From assembly GCF_009832745.1 (NCBI RefSeq), contig NZ_VRMJ01000033.1, positions 124,001 to 188,000 on the forward strand: a DNA stretch of 64,000 bases. Reading direction: 5' to 3'. The DNA comes from Polaribacter septentrionalilitoris (lineage in GTDB: Bacteria; Bacteroidota; Bacteroidia; Flavobacteriales; Flavobacteriaceae). Below the pieces are notes generated by a model. That model was not told the origin of the DNA. It worked only from the letters and a program-made list of their open reading frames with translations, and ran no database searches. A program made the translations under genes and the position numbers. Positions 38,454-47,666 of this stretch are shown here, piece after piece. Position 1 is the first letter of the stretch; every line of letters starts with the position of its first letter.

Positions 38454-39896
38454 TTAAAAATTAGATTTCCAATTATTTAGTTCTTCCAATAACTTTTTGG
38501 TTAATTGAGGTTTTTGTTTTGAGATGTCATTTTGTTCTGATGGATCATTTACAATATCATATAACTCAGTTCTTTCTTCTTTGTACCAATTGATTAATTT
38601 ATAATTTCCTTTTCTTATAACAGAAGACTTTGTGTCTCCAGTATTTTTTGGTCTTGCTTTTGATGAATGCCAAAACACAGTTCTATCTTCCCAATGTTCT
38701 TTGTTTTTTAAAACGGGTAAAAAACTTTTGCCATCAGTATGTAAAGATTTTTTTGAAGTAATGTCTAACAACGTTGGAAAAACATCCATTAAAGTAACCA
38801 ATGATTTTGTTTCTGTTTTTGGGGTAAAGTTTTTATTCCATTTTACAAACAACGGAATTTTAATTCCACCTTCATACAACCAACCTTTTCCTGCTCTTAA
38901 AGGAAAATTAGAAGTTGCTAGATCTCTTTTTTTAGTTCCATCATTAGACAAACCACCATGATCTGAAGAAAACACAATAATCGTATTATCATCTATATTT
39001 AAGTCCTTTAAAAGTTGTAAAAGTTTTCCAACGTTTTCATCCATAGTTTCAACCATGGCTGCATATTTTGGATGATTTTGGCGCATTTTAGTTCTTCCTG
39101 TGCCTTCTTTGATAAACTCAGGTTGATTTCCAAAATCGAAATTCTTGATTTCTTTTTTATTTCTATTGATGTCTTTCTCTTTTGCCTCTAAAGGTTGATG
39201 CACTGCATAAAAAGAAAACATGGCCATAAAGGGTTTGTTTTTATCTCTGTTTTTAATGTATTTGATGACATTATTTGTCATTACATCCATTAAATAATCA
39301 CCCTCTTTACTTACTTCTTCCACATCTGGAATTGGAGATTTTTTAGACTTTTTTTTCGTCCATTTTGGAGTGTTAAAAGGATACATAAAACTGATAGGAG
39401 AACCTGCATGACCAGCAGCAAAACTGTAATCGTATCCAAATTCTTTTAAACTTTCTTTATCACCCAAATGCCATTTGCCAAAATAAGCAGTTTGGTATCC
39501 AGCTGATTTGATGTTTTTTACGAAGTTTTTATCTTCTTTAACATCATCCATTTTAAAACCATCATCAGGCACATCACCATCTTTAATAGGATAATTCCCT
39601 GTCATCATTGCATATCTAGAAGGTACACATCTTGGGTAGTTTGCGTAGGCATTTGTAAATCTTACAGATTCTTTGGCTAACGCATCTATATTTGGTGTTT
39701 GATAAATTTTAGAGCCGTGAATACTTAAATCGTGATAACCCAAATCATCAACATGAATGATTAAAATATTGGGTTTATCAACTTTAGTTGAAATGGTTTT
39801 TGATTCTTTTATTTTACAAGAAAAAAAAACAACACAACATATGCCTAATATAAAAAGTATTTTGGTTTGTGTTTGTTTTGTAAAATCAATCATCAA
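38454..39896 (-). CDS. Sulfatase (S1)
   Basis: A 480-residue S1 sulfatase. The formylglycine core is RCVPSRYAMMTG with Cys90. The metal ligands lie in IIHVDDLGYHDLS and in FSSDHGGLSNDG. The N-terminus ends in CVVFFSCK, consistent with a lipoprotein signal. It is closely similar to the sulfatase gene 1.8 kb upstream, with shared KPNILIIH, PRC-PSRY and TRDLATS-like segments, so the two look like a duplicated pair that now flanks the clan GH-A hydrolase. It is 6 bp before GH10. Confidence 0.92.
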   Translation of the reverse strand: MMIDFTKQTQTKILFILGICCVVFFSCKIKESKTISTKVDKPNILIIHVDDLGYHDLSIHGSKIYQTPNIDALAKESVRFTNAYANYPRCVPSRYAMMTGNYPIKDGDVPDDGFKMDDVKEDKNFVKNIKSAGYQTAYFGKWHLGDKESLKEFGYDYSFAAGHAGSPISFMYPFNTPKWTKKKSKKSPIPDVEEVSKEGDYLMDVMTNNVIKYIKNRDKNKPFMAMFSFYAVHQPLEAKEKDINRNKKEIKNFDFGNQPEFIKEGTGRTKMRQNHPKYAAMVETMDENVGKLLQLLKDLNIDDNTIIVFSSDHGGLSNDGTKKRDLATSNFPLRAGKGWLYEGGIKIPLFVKWNKNFTPKTETKSLVTLMDVFPTLLDITSKKSLHTDGKSFLPVLKNKEHWEDRTVFWHSSKARPKNTGDTKSSVIRKGNYKLINWYKEERTELYDIVNDPSEQNDISKQKPQLTKKLLEELNNWKSNF

Positions 39897-39897
39897 T

Positions 39898-41694
39898 TTA
39901 AATTTTTATAATTTTCTTAAACTCAGTTCCTTTATCTGTTGCTATCTTTAAAATGTAAACACCTGTTTTTAAATTGTTTAAATGAATGGAGTTGTCGCTT
40001 ATTTTCTTAAAAGTAGAAATAAGTGATCCCCTTAAGTTAAATACATCAACAGATTTAATATTACTTTTTGTTGAAAAATTAAGTTTATTTTTAACTGGAT
40101 TTGGGAAAACTGAAACCTTTGTTAGCTTCACTTCCTGGGTACTTAAAGTTTCTTTAGGAACTTCTATAACCGATATTGAAAATTTTCTTGCAACAACTGT
40201 TTCTGATATATCCTCATTATTAAATTTAATGTTATTATCTCCTAAAGCAACAGGTGTAGTCCAAGGTTCTAAAGAACGATATTGGGTTAGCGTTGGTTTT
40301 CCTGAATAGTCTATTAAGTTGTCAAATTTTATAGTTCTATTATTACTTCCAAGATTTAAGATAATTAAAGTTTCTTTTTTATCATTAGAAAATTTTAAAC
40401 CATGTATAGAGTTAATGTTATCTGCAGCAATAACATTGTTACCAAAGTTTATTTTTTGCATATATTGCATCTCTGCAGATGCTTGTAAAAATAATTTTGA
40501 AGCTATGCCTACAGGCGCCAAATTCATGGTGTTACCTTCTTTAATTACTGTGTTGTCTGTTATGTAATGAAAATGTAAATGCTCTACTTTTTCACCTAAA
40601 ATTATCCAGCTATACGTTAATGCTGCATATCTTACTGCGTCTGCCCAAGTTTCTTCTGCAATACCTTTAACTTCGCCATATTCTGTGTACCAAATCTTAT
40701 AATTGTTTGGTACTAGATTATAATCACTTTTTTTATCAATTGGATATTGTATACCTTCAACAATAGATTTTTTGGCGCTATCAACATCGTTAATTTTAGT
40801 TTGAATGCCATAATTTTGATTTAAATAATGGTGTTGCGTAACTGCGTGAATTTTTGATTTTAAGGAAGCATATTTTGCGTTTGAAGTAAGCTCGTTGAAA
40901 ATAGTGGTATTCCAACGTTCTCTTATTTGGGCGTTTGCTTCTTCTTTTGTTGTAGTTAATGCAAATTTTATATCAGGATATGCTGCACTAATTTTTTCAA
41001 CAATAACTTTACATTGGTCTAAATAAAACTTTGCATTAAAAACGGTAGCTTGTTTTTTATCAGAAGATTTATAAGGTTTATTATTGGTTGCATCCCAACC
41101 TGAATAATACTTTCCATTTATTTCTTCAATATGAAAAATTCCACTTTCTTCATTGCCAAAATAAAATTCGTTACCCAATTCTATTGCATAAGGTTCTTTA
41201 CCTTGTGCAACAAACGTAGCAATTGCATCAATCATATCCGCAATTTTTAAATTTAGTGTGGCCTCACTTTTTAAAACTTGTTCACTAGCATTCACATCAA
41301 TACCTGTTGCTGGTGTTGGTCTTGCCATGTTAACAACGTAAACAACTTTAGTTCGAGTTGGCAAAGCATTTAAAAATGTTGGGATGGTTACAATTTCTTT
41401 ATTTCCCCAACTTTTATCTGTATTCTCTAAAAATTGACCTGTTTTCCAGTTCCAATAATTGGCTTGAGTACCTCCAGGATATCTTACAACATCTGGATTT
41501 ATTTCTACAAGCAAGTCTTTAAATGTAGTATTAGACCACCAAGCACCTACATCTGATCTTCTATTAAAACCAATACTTAAACTAGTAATATCCCTCTTTT
41601 CGTTATCTAAAGAAGTAGATATTTGACTATTTGTAGAATGCGAAAATAGTATTACGTATGCAAAGAAAAAGAAGTGGGTAAATGTTCGATTCAT
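39898..41694 (-). CDS. Clan GH-A glycoside hydrolase (GH51/GH79-like, family unassigned), T9SS
   Basis: A 598-residue secreted protein. The signal peptide ends around HSTNSQ. A TIM-barrel hydrolase follows, with VRYPGGTQANYWNW near residue 70-83. The likely acid/base is Glu176 in ELGNEFYF and the likely nucleophile is Glu338 in WYTEYGE; the spacing fits clan GH-A retaining enzymes. The PGGT signature recalls GH51 arabinofuranosidases and GH79 glucuronidases, but I cannot place it in either. A C-terminal beta domain and a T9SS sorting signal (VSVFPNPVKN) end the protein. It sits between two paralogous sulfatases, so it probably acts on the same glycan. Confidence 0.8.
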   Translation of the reverse strand: MNRTFTHFFFFAYVILFSHSTNSQISTSLDNEKRDITSLSIGFNRRSDVGAWWSNTTFKDLLVEINPDVVRYPGGTQANYWNWKTGQFLENTDKSWGNKEIVTIPTFLNALPTRTKVVYVVNMARPTPATGIDVNASEQVLKSEATLNLKIADMIDAIATFVAQGKEPYAIELGNEFYFGNEESGIFHIEEINGKYYSGWDATNNKPYKSSDKKQATVFNAKFYLDQCKVIVEKISAAYPDIKFALTTTKEEANAQIRERWNTTIFNELTSNAKYASLKSKIHAVTQHHYLNQNYGIQTKINDVDSAKKSIVEGIQYPIDKKSDYNLVPNNYKIWYTEYGEVKGIAEETWADAVRYAALTYSWIILGEKVEHLHFHYITDNTVIKEGNTMNLAPVGIASKLFLQASAEMQYMQKINFGNNVIAADNINSIHGLKFSNDKKETLIILNLGSNNRTIKFDNLIDYSGKPTLTQYRSLEPWTTPVALGDNNIKFNNEDISETVVARKFSISVIEVPKETLSTQEVKLTKVSVFPNPVKNKLNFSTKSNIKSVDVFNLRGSLISTFKKISDNSIHLNNLKTGVYILKIATDKGTEFKKIIKI

Positions 41695-41701
41695 TCAACT
41701 A

Positions 41702-43147
41702 TTATTTATTCTTTTTCTTCTTCTTTTTTGAAAACTTCGGATTGGTTTTCATTATCTGAACTCTCTCTTTTACTAAAAATTCTTTTTTCCAATCTTTTAA
41801 AATCGTAAAAAGTTCTGCTGTTTTTTTAGGTTCTTTTTTAGAAAGATCATTTGTTTCGCTAATATCTTTTTTCAAATTGTATAATTCAACTTTATCTTTT
41901 TCAAAAAAGTGAATTAACTTATAATCTCCTGATCTTACTACTGTTGCTTTAGAATCTCCTGTACTATGAGGTCTTGCTTTTTTAGAATGCCAAAATACCG
42001 TTCTGTTTTCCCAAGAATCTTTGTTTTTTAAAACGTTTTTGTAGCTTTTTCCATCTACATCAATGCCATTTTTATCAATCGCCAAATCTAACAAAGTTGG
42101 GAAAATATCCATTCCTAAAACAATCGACTTTGTGTCTTGTCTTGGTTTTAATGCCGCAGACCATTTTATAAATAAAGGCACTCTAATTCCACCTTCATAT
42201 AAATGCCCTTTCCCTGCTTTTAAAGGGAGGTTAGTGGTTGCTAAATGACGTTCTCCTTTGTGACCATCATTAGACAAACCACCATGATCTGATGAAAAAA
42301 CAATAATGGTATTTCTATCAATTTTTAACTCTTTTAATGTTTTTAAAATCTTACCTACATTTTCATCAACATTTTCAACCATTCCTGCATAAGCAGCATC
42401 ATCTTGACGCATTTTACGTCTTCCTTCTCCTTCTTTAATATATTCTGGAGTATTACCAAAATTTATAGATTTTAATTGCTTTTTATTTCTTTTTTCATCT
42501 CCAGGTTTTGCTTCAATTGGCGTATGCACAGCATAATATGCTAACACTGCTAAAAATGGTTTTTTACCAGCATTTTCTTTGATGAAATTAATAGTTGAAT
42601 CCGTTAATAAATCTGAAGCATAATCGCCTTCTTTACCATCTTTTTCTAGATCTTCAACTTGTTCTTTATGTCTTTTGCCATTTCTTTTATTGATGTTAAA
42701 AGGATAAAATCGGCTCCCTAAACCACCTGCTCTTCCTGCAGCATAAGTGTGGTTAAATCCAAAAGCTTCAGCACCACTTTTGCCTTCTCCAATATGCCAT
42801 TTACCTACATAAGAAGTATTATAACCGGCATTTTTAAATTGCTTGATAAAATTTTTGTCTTCAGGAATTCCTCCTAAATAGCCTTTATTTTCGTTTACAG
42901 GATAGGTTCCTGTTATCATTCCATATCTTGATGGTGTACATCTTGGATAACTTGCATAAGCATTTGAAAACGAAACAGATTCTTTTGCTAATCCATCAAT
43001 ATTTGGAGTGTCATACAATTGAGAACCTGTAAAACTTAAATCATGATAACCCAAATCATCAGTATGAATAATTAAAATATTTGGTTTTTGTTGTCCGTAA
43101 ACAAATACGGAAAAACAAAAAATAAGTAAAAGAGAAAGATTTTTCAT
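41702..43147 (-). CDS. Sulfatase (S1), paralogue of the one at 38454
   Basis: A 481-residue S1 sulfatase with a signal peptide ending VFVYGQQ. The formylglycine core is RCTPSRYGMITG with Cys70. Metal ligands lie in IIHTDDLGYHDLS and FSSDHGGLSNDG. It shares most motifs with the sulfatase on the other side of the GH-A gene. The C-terminus is a run of Lys (KKKKKKNK), uncommon for the family. It follows the next upstream sulfatase by 43 bp. Confidence 0.92.
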   Translation of the reverse strand: MKNLSLLLIFCFSVFVYGQQKPNILIIHTDDLGYHDLSFTGSQLYDTPNIDGLAKESVSFSNAYASYPRCTPSRYGMITGTYPVNENKGYLGGIPEDKNFIKQFKNAGYNTSYVGKWHIGEGKSGAEAFGFNHTYAAGRAGGLGSRFYPFNINKRNGKRHKEQVEDLEKDGKEGDYASDLLTDSTINFIKENAGKKPFLAVLAYYAVHTPIEAKPGDEKRNKKQLKSINFGNTPEYIKEGEGRRKMRQDDAAYAGMVENVDENVGKILKTLKELKIDRNTIIVFSSDHGGLSNDGHKGERHLATTNLPLKAGKGHLYEGGIRVPLFIKWSAALKPRQDTKSIVLGMDIFPTLLDLAIDKNGIDVDGKSYKNVLKNKDSWENRTVFWHSKKARPHSTGDSKATVVRSGDYKLIHFFEKDKVELYNLKKDISETNDLSKKEPKKTAELFTILKDWKKEFLVKERVQIMKTNPKFSKKKKKKNK

Positions 43148-43190
43148 TTTGATGTTTTTTTAATTATTTCACAAATAGTGCCAAAATATT

Positions 43191-44780
43191 TTATTGGGTT
43201 AAATGTGTTTTTAATTTTGCTTTTAATTCTCTCACAATCGTTTTGTAAGAGGCATCTTTTACTAAATTTTTAGTTTCTAAAGGATCTTTTTCGTAGTCGT
43301 ACAACTCACGTCCTGCAATTTTAGAAGTATTGTAGTTGTTATAACTTCTGTAATTATCATTGTGCCATTCTGTATATCTGTAACGTTCTGTTCTTATAGA
43401 ATAGCCCATTTTTGGACCTCTTTTATATTGATGATATGCGTAATCCATATCAATCGTTGTTCCTTTATCATCATCTAATAAAGGCACTAAAGATTTACCA
43501 TCTGTTTGAGCGTGATTTTGCACACCTGCTAAATCGAAAATGGTTGGAAATAAATCTACCAAATTTACAGGATGATGGCTTTTTTGATTCTTTTTTACTC
43601 CTGGACCAGCAAACATATATGGAATTCTTGTTGCTTGCTCAAAGTTAGAGTGCTTGCACCATTCTGTATGATCGCCTAAATGAAAACCATGATCTCCCCA
43701 CAAAACTATAATAGTATCATCTAAAATATTTCTTCTTTCTAAATCATCTAATAGTTTTCCTATTTGAGCATCGATATAAGACACACAAGCCATATATCCA
43801 TGAATTAGCTCTCTTTGTTTTGCCTCTGGTATTTTATCTCCTACTCTTAATGAATTATCGATGTCTGAATACGCTCTAATTTCACCAAAAGAATGGTAGG
43901 CAAATTTTGGAGTTCCTTCTGATACTTGTTGAAATTTGGCTAATTCAATTTTTTCTCTATCATACAAATCCCAATATTTTTTTGGTGCCGTAAAAGGTAA
44001 ATGTGGTTTTTGATAGCCAACAGCTAAAAACCAAGGTTTGTTTCCTAATTCTAATTGCTCTAATTGTTTTAATGCGGTTTGTGTAAATAATCCATCATTA
44101 TAAGCATCATCTCCTACTGCAACATTCTCAGTACTTGGTTTAAGTCTTTTTAAAACATATTGACGAATTTTACCTCTTTTTTTAATTCCCTTAGCTTCCG
44201 CTTCTTTAGTTAATTGAACCATTTTAGCTTTTGTTACCGGACTTTGATAATGATTTAAAGCAGGTTCACCATATTTAACATCGAAATTTTTAGGCATTAC
44301 ATGTGGAATGCTCCATGTTTTACCATCATGACCTTTTGCAGCAGAGGGAATATGATATATTTTACCTGTTCCTGTACTTTCATAACCTTGGTTAATTAAG
44401 TGTTCTGGCATTGAAATTAAATCTGGTGCAGATTCTCTAAAATCGGTATGTAAATCCCAAACTTTGTTGGTGTCTGGATTTGTCCCAGTCATTACACTTG
44501 CTCTAGATGCTCCACAAACTGCATATTGTACATGAGCGTTTGTAAACGTCATTCCTAAACCAGCTAATCTATCAAAATTTGGAGTTTTCATTTGAGTTTC
44601 TCCATAGTTTGATAACATTGGTTTTAAATCATCAATGGCGATAAAAAGAATGTTCTTTTTTGCTTTACTTGATGAGTTCATTTTTTTATCAACTGCAACA
44701 GTATTTGTATTTTGTTGCGCCTTACAAGCACATACCAATGCAAGTGTTACTGTGAATAATACTATCAGTTTTGTTTTCAT
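43191..44780 (-). CDS. Sulfatase (S1), CxASR variant, lipoprotein
   Basis: A 529-residue S1 sulfatase of the iduronate-2-sulfatase-like group. The formylglycine core reads CGASRASVMTG with Cys89; Ala replaces the more usual Pro, a substitution known to be tolerated by maturation enzymes. The signal ends LVCACKAQ, consistent with lipidation. The metal site is visible in IAIDDLK and LWGDHGFHLGDH. It is similar over much of its length to the sulfatases at 28931 and 49419. It is 57 bp after the next sulfatase gene. Confidence 0.92.
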   Translation of the reverse strand: MKTKLIVLFTVTLALVCACKAQQNTNTVAVDKKMNSSSKAKKNILFIAIDDLKPMLSNYGETQMKTPNFDRLAGLGMTFTNAHVQYAVCGASRASVMTGTNPDTNKVWDLHTDFRESAPDLISMPEHLINQGYESTGTGKIYHIPSAAKGHDGKTWSIPHVMPKNFDVKYGEPALNHYQSPVTKAKMVQLTKEAEAKGIKKRGKIRQYVLKRLKPSTENVAVGDDAYNDGLFTQTALKQLEQLELGNKPWFLAVGYQKPHLPFTAPKKYWDLYDREKIELAKFQQVSEGTPKFAYHSFGEIRAYSDIDNSLRVGDKIPEAKQRELIHGYMACVSYIDAQIGKLLDDLERRNILDDTIIVLWGDHGFHLGDHTEWCKHSNFEQATRIPYMFAGPGVKKNQKSHHPVNLVDLFPTIFDLAGVQNHAQTDGKSLVPLLDDDKGTTIDMDYAYHQYKRGPKMGYSIRTERYRYTEWHNDNYRSYNNYNTSKIAGRELYDYEKDPLETKNLVKDASYKTIVRELKAKLKTHLTQ

Positions 44781-44837
44781 ATTTTTAAAATATCTAGAAT
44801 TAGACTTGATCTCTATTTTTTAGTTTAATTGATGGTT

Positions 44838-46490
44838 TTAAATTTCGAACTTACCAGGTAAAGATTCAATATACTTCTTCAACTCTACTTTTAACTCTTT
44901 TAGCTTTTCAGCATATTTAGGGTCATTGATTAAGTTTACTTTTTCTTCAGGATCATTTTTTAAATCGTACAATTGGTCAGGTTTTGTAAAATGAGGATGA
45001 TTCATGTATGCATTATGTTCTGCACCACCACCTCCTGGAACCATTTCTAGTTGTCCATAAGGATCATTTGGATTGTCTGAAATACCATGTTCACCAAAAG
45101 ACTCTCTAAATTTAGTGTATTTATCTAAAGTATCTTTACGTTGTTCTAAAGTAAAATTCATTGCCCATTTTGGGTATCTAACTGCATAATATTTAAAGTC
45201 ATCTTTTACTACAGCTCTTGCATAACCTAATTCGTGATAAAAAGAAGTTCTACCTTTGTATTCTTTACCCTCTAAAGCAGGCTTAAAACTTTTTCCATCA
45301 AAATTAGCATCATTAGATTGTCCAGCGAAATCTAATAAAGTTGGTAAAAAGTCGACATTAGAAACAGGATCTTTTAATACATTACCTATTTTAAAGCCTC
45401 CTTTTTTCCAAATAAAGGCTTGTGAATTTACACCACCTTCATACAAGGTTCCTTTAAAATCCTGTCCATGGTCATTAAAAAACACAACAATGGTATTGTC
45501 TAAAACGCCTTCTTTTTCTAATTGATTAAATAAAGCTGCAACAGCATCATCTAACCACAAAATATTTTCTTTGTTTTTACCTTCTAAACCAACAGCTTTA
45601 ATTCTTTTCTGAATAGATGCTACTGCTGGTTGAGGTAATACAGTTGGGGCTTTATCAAGTATTCCTTTTGGTGTAATTCTTCTATCTGCTTTCCATGATA
45701 CTTTTGGTTTTAAAGGAGCGTGAGGTAAGGTTGAAGCAATGTATAGCATAAAAGGGCTATCCTTATATTGTTTAATAAATTCAACTCCACCTTCTGCAAT
45801 CCAATCCATGTTTTGGTATGCCAAAGCTCTAATACCTAACCAATTTGGATTGTTATGGTACAATTTATCAGCATAATCAAATCCAGATTTTTTAATATCT
45901 TTTTGTAATTCTCTATATCTATATTCTAAACCTTCTTTTACTTTTGGATCTAAAGGATCTGCATCTAGTTCTGGTTTTTCTCCTCCATCACCCACTTGAG
46001 ATAAACTTTCTATTATATGATTCTTACCTACAAAACCAGTTTTATAACCCAAATCTTGAAAATAGGTTCCCATTGTTTTTTCTCCTGGAACAATATATGA
46101 GTTCCACTGAATTACAGGTTGCCCATCATTTCTTTCTGTAAAACCTGTAAAAGCTTCATTGCTAGCTCTACTTGCATAATTACCTGTTAATGTATTATAA
46201 CGACTTGGAGTACACACAGGAGAAACTACTTTCATATTTTCTAACCAAACACCTTCTTTAGCCATTTTATCTAAAGTAGGCGTTAAGTTTTTTGGCTTAC
46301 CATTTTCATCTTTTCCTTGCTCTGTATTGTTAAACATCCAAGGATACATATCATCAGCTATAAAGAAAACAATATTTGGTTTTTTTGTAGTTTCTGAGAC
46401 TGTTTTTGTTTTTTTAGAAGTACATCCTAAAGCGAATACAATAACAAAAATAAAAAGTGAAAATTTAGAAAATAGGTGTTTCATGGTCAA
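44838..46490 (-). CDS. Sulfatase (S1), lipoprotein
   Basis: A 550-residue S1 sulfatase. The lipoprotein signal ends FALGCTSK, the formylglycine core is CTPSRYNTLTG with Cys93, and the metal site is FFIADDMYP and FFNDHGQDFKG. The HG-Q ligand region differs from the HGG or HGL of its neighbours, and the protein is a separate branch from the other seven. It is the first gene of the long minus-strand operon that runs through the GH-A hydrolase and GH10. A 157-bp gap to the GH5 gene carries a shared regulatory motif. Confidence 0.92.
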   Translation of the reverse strand: MTMKHLFSKFSLFIFVIVFALGCTSKKTKTVSETTKKPNIVFFIADDMYPWMFNNTEQGKDENGKPKNLTPTLDKMAKEGVWLENMKVVSPVCTPSRYNTLTGNYASRASNEAFTGFTERNDGQPVIQWNSYIVPGEKTMGTYFQDLGYKTGFVGKNHIIESLSQVGDGGEKPELDADPLDPKVKEGLEYRYRELQKDIKKSGFDYADKLYHNNPNWLGIRALAYQNMDWIAEGGVEFIKQYKDSPFMLYIASTLPHAPLKPKVSWKADRRITPKGILDKAPTVLPQPAVASIQKRIKAVGLEGKNKENILWLDDAVAALFNQLEKEGVLDNTIVVFFNDHGQDFKGTLYEGGVNSQAFIWKKGGFKIGNVLKDPVSNVDFLPTLLDFAGQSNDANFDGKSFKPALEGKEYKGRTSFYHELGYARAVVKDDFKYYAVRYPKWAMNFTLEQRKDTLDKYTKFRESFGEHGISDNPNDPYGQLEMVPGGGGAEHNAYMNHPHFTKPDQLYDLKNDPEEKVNLINDPKYAEKLKELKVELKKYIESLPGKFEI

Positions 46491-46562
46491 TGTAATTTGA
46501 TGTGATAAAAATACTCTTCACTTATATGAGATAGGTTTCTTCAGCATCTTAATAGGTTTAGA

Positions 46563-46596
46563 TATCGTCAAATCTGTTGTAAACAAAGGGATTACA
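46563..46596 (+). promoter_or_regulatory. Two-block regulatory motif upstream of the GH5 lipoprotein
   Basis: Block 1 is TATCGTCAAAT (46563-46573). Block 2 is AACAAAGGGATTACA (46582-46596). The blocks are 8 nt apart and lie 51 nt before the GH5 ATG at 46648. The same two blocks occur in the same orientation upstream of the GH1 gene. The divergent sulfatase operon also begins in this gap, so the site could serve both. Confidence 0.6.
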
Positions 46597-46647
46597 TTAA
46601 AAAATACCTTAAATTTGGTAGAAGGCGAATTTTATACCAATATTCAT

Positions 46648-47658
46648 ATGAAAGGCACATTATTAATTTTTCTAGTTTTTTTAAGTTGTAATTCACAGAA
46701 AATATCAGAAACAAAAAAAACACAACCCAAAAAAGAAATTTCGGTAGTTGATAAAAATGGTTTATTAGCTGTTAAAGGAAATAGAATTGTAAATAAAGAT
46801 GGTAAAGAAGTTAGCTTTGCTGGAAATAGTATGTTTTGGTCCAATGATTATTATAAAGGAAATGGTTTTTATAATAAAAATGTAGTAAAACATTTAAAAG
46901 AAAATTGGAAATCAGAAATCATTAGAATTCCCATGACTGCAGATCCAGAAATTCACGATAGTTATATTTTTGACAAAGAAACCAATCAATCTAAATTAGA
47001 AACTTTAGTAGACGCTTGTATAGAACTAGGATTGTATGTTATTATAGATTGGCACAGTCATAATGCGCATGATACAGAAAAAGAAGCAATCGCTTTTTTT
47101 ACAGAAATGGCAAAAAAATATGGAAAATACCCAAATGTGATTTATGAAATTTATAACGAACCATTAAAAGTTTCTTGGGATGATGTTGTAAAACCCTATT
47201 CTGAGAAAGTAATTGCAGCTATAAGAAAAGTTGATCCAGACAATATTATTGTAGTAGGAACTCCTCATTGGTCTCAAGATGTTGATAAAGCTTCACTTAA
47301 TCCAATTGTTGGTTATAAAAACATAGCATATACTTTACATTTTTATGCTGCATCTCACAAAAAATGGTTAATCAATAAAGCACAAAAAGCCTTAGATAAT
47401 GGATTAGCTTTAATTGTTACAGAATGGGGAAGTGTAGAGGCTGATGGTGGTGGAGAAGTTGATAAGGCTTCTACCAAAATTTGGATGGATTTTATGAAAA
47501 AGCATAAATTAACCCATTGCAATTGGTCAATCAACAATAAAGATGAAGGAGCATCAGCACTAAAACCAGATACAAATACTAATGGTAATTGGACTGATGA
47601 AGATTTAACAATTTCTGGAAAATTAGCCAAGAAGTATATTTCTTCTTGGACTAATTAA
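46648..47658 (+). CDS. GH5 glycoside hydrolase, surface or periplasmic lipoprotein
   Basis: From the ATG at 46648 the product has 336 residues; this start is preferred to 46615 because it gives a clean lipoprotein signal, LIFLVFLSC (Cys14). A complete GH5 barrel follows, with VIIDWHSHN, the acid/base Glu171 in IYEIYNEPL and the nucleophile Glu259 in IVTEWGS. The sequence is of the bacterial endoglucanase type (GH5_2-like), so endo-beta-1,4-glucanase activity is likely but not certain. It is a plus-strand singleton inside a minus-strand locus, with its own regulatory motif, and converges on the GH3 gene. Confidence 0.88.
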   Translation: MKGTLLIFLVFLSCNSQKISETKKTQPKKEISVVDKNGLLAVKGNRIVNKDGKEVSFAGNSMFWSNDYYKGNGFYNKNVVKHLKENWKSEIIRIPMTADPEIHDSYIFDKETNQSKLETLVDACIELGLYVIIDWHSHNAHDTEKEAIAFFTEMAKKYGKYPNVIYEIYNEPLKVSWDDVVKPYSEKVIAAIRKVDPDNIIVVGTPHWSQDVDKASLNPIVGYKNIAYTLHFYAASHKKWLINKAQKALDNGLALIVTEWGSVEADGGGEVDKASTKIWMDFMKKHKLTHCNWSINNKDEGASALKPDTNTNGNWTDEDLTISGKLAKKYISSWTN

Positions 47659-47666
47659 TACCTAAC

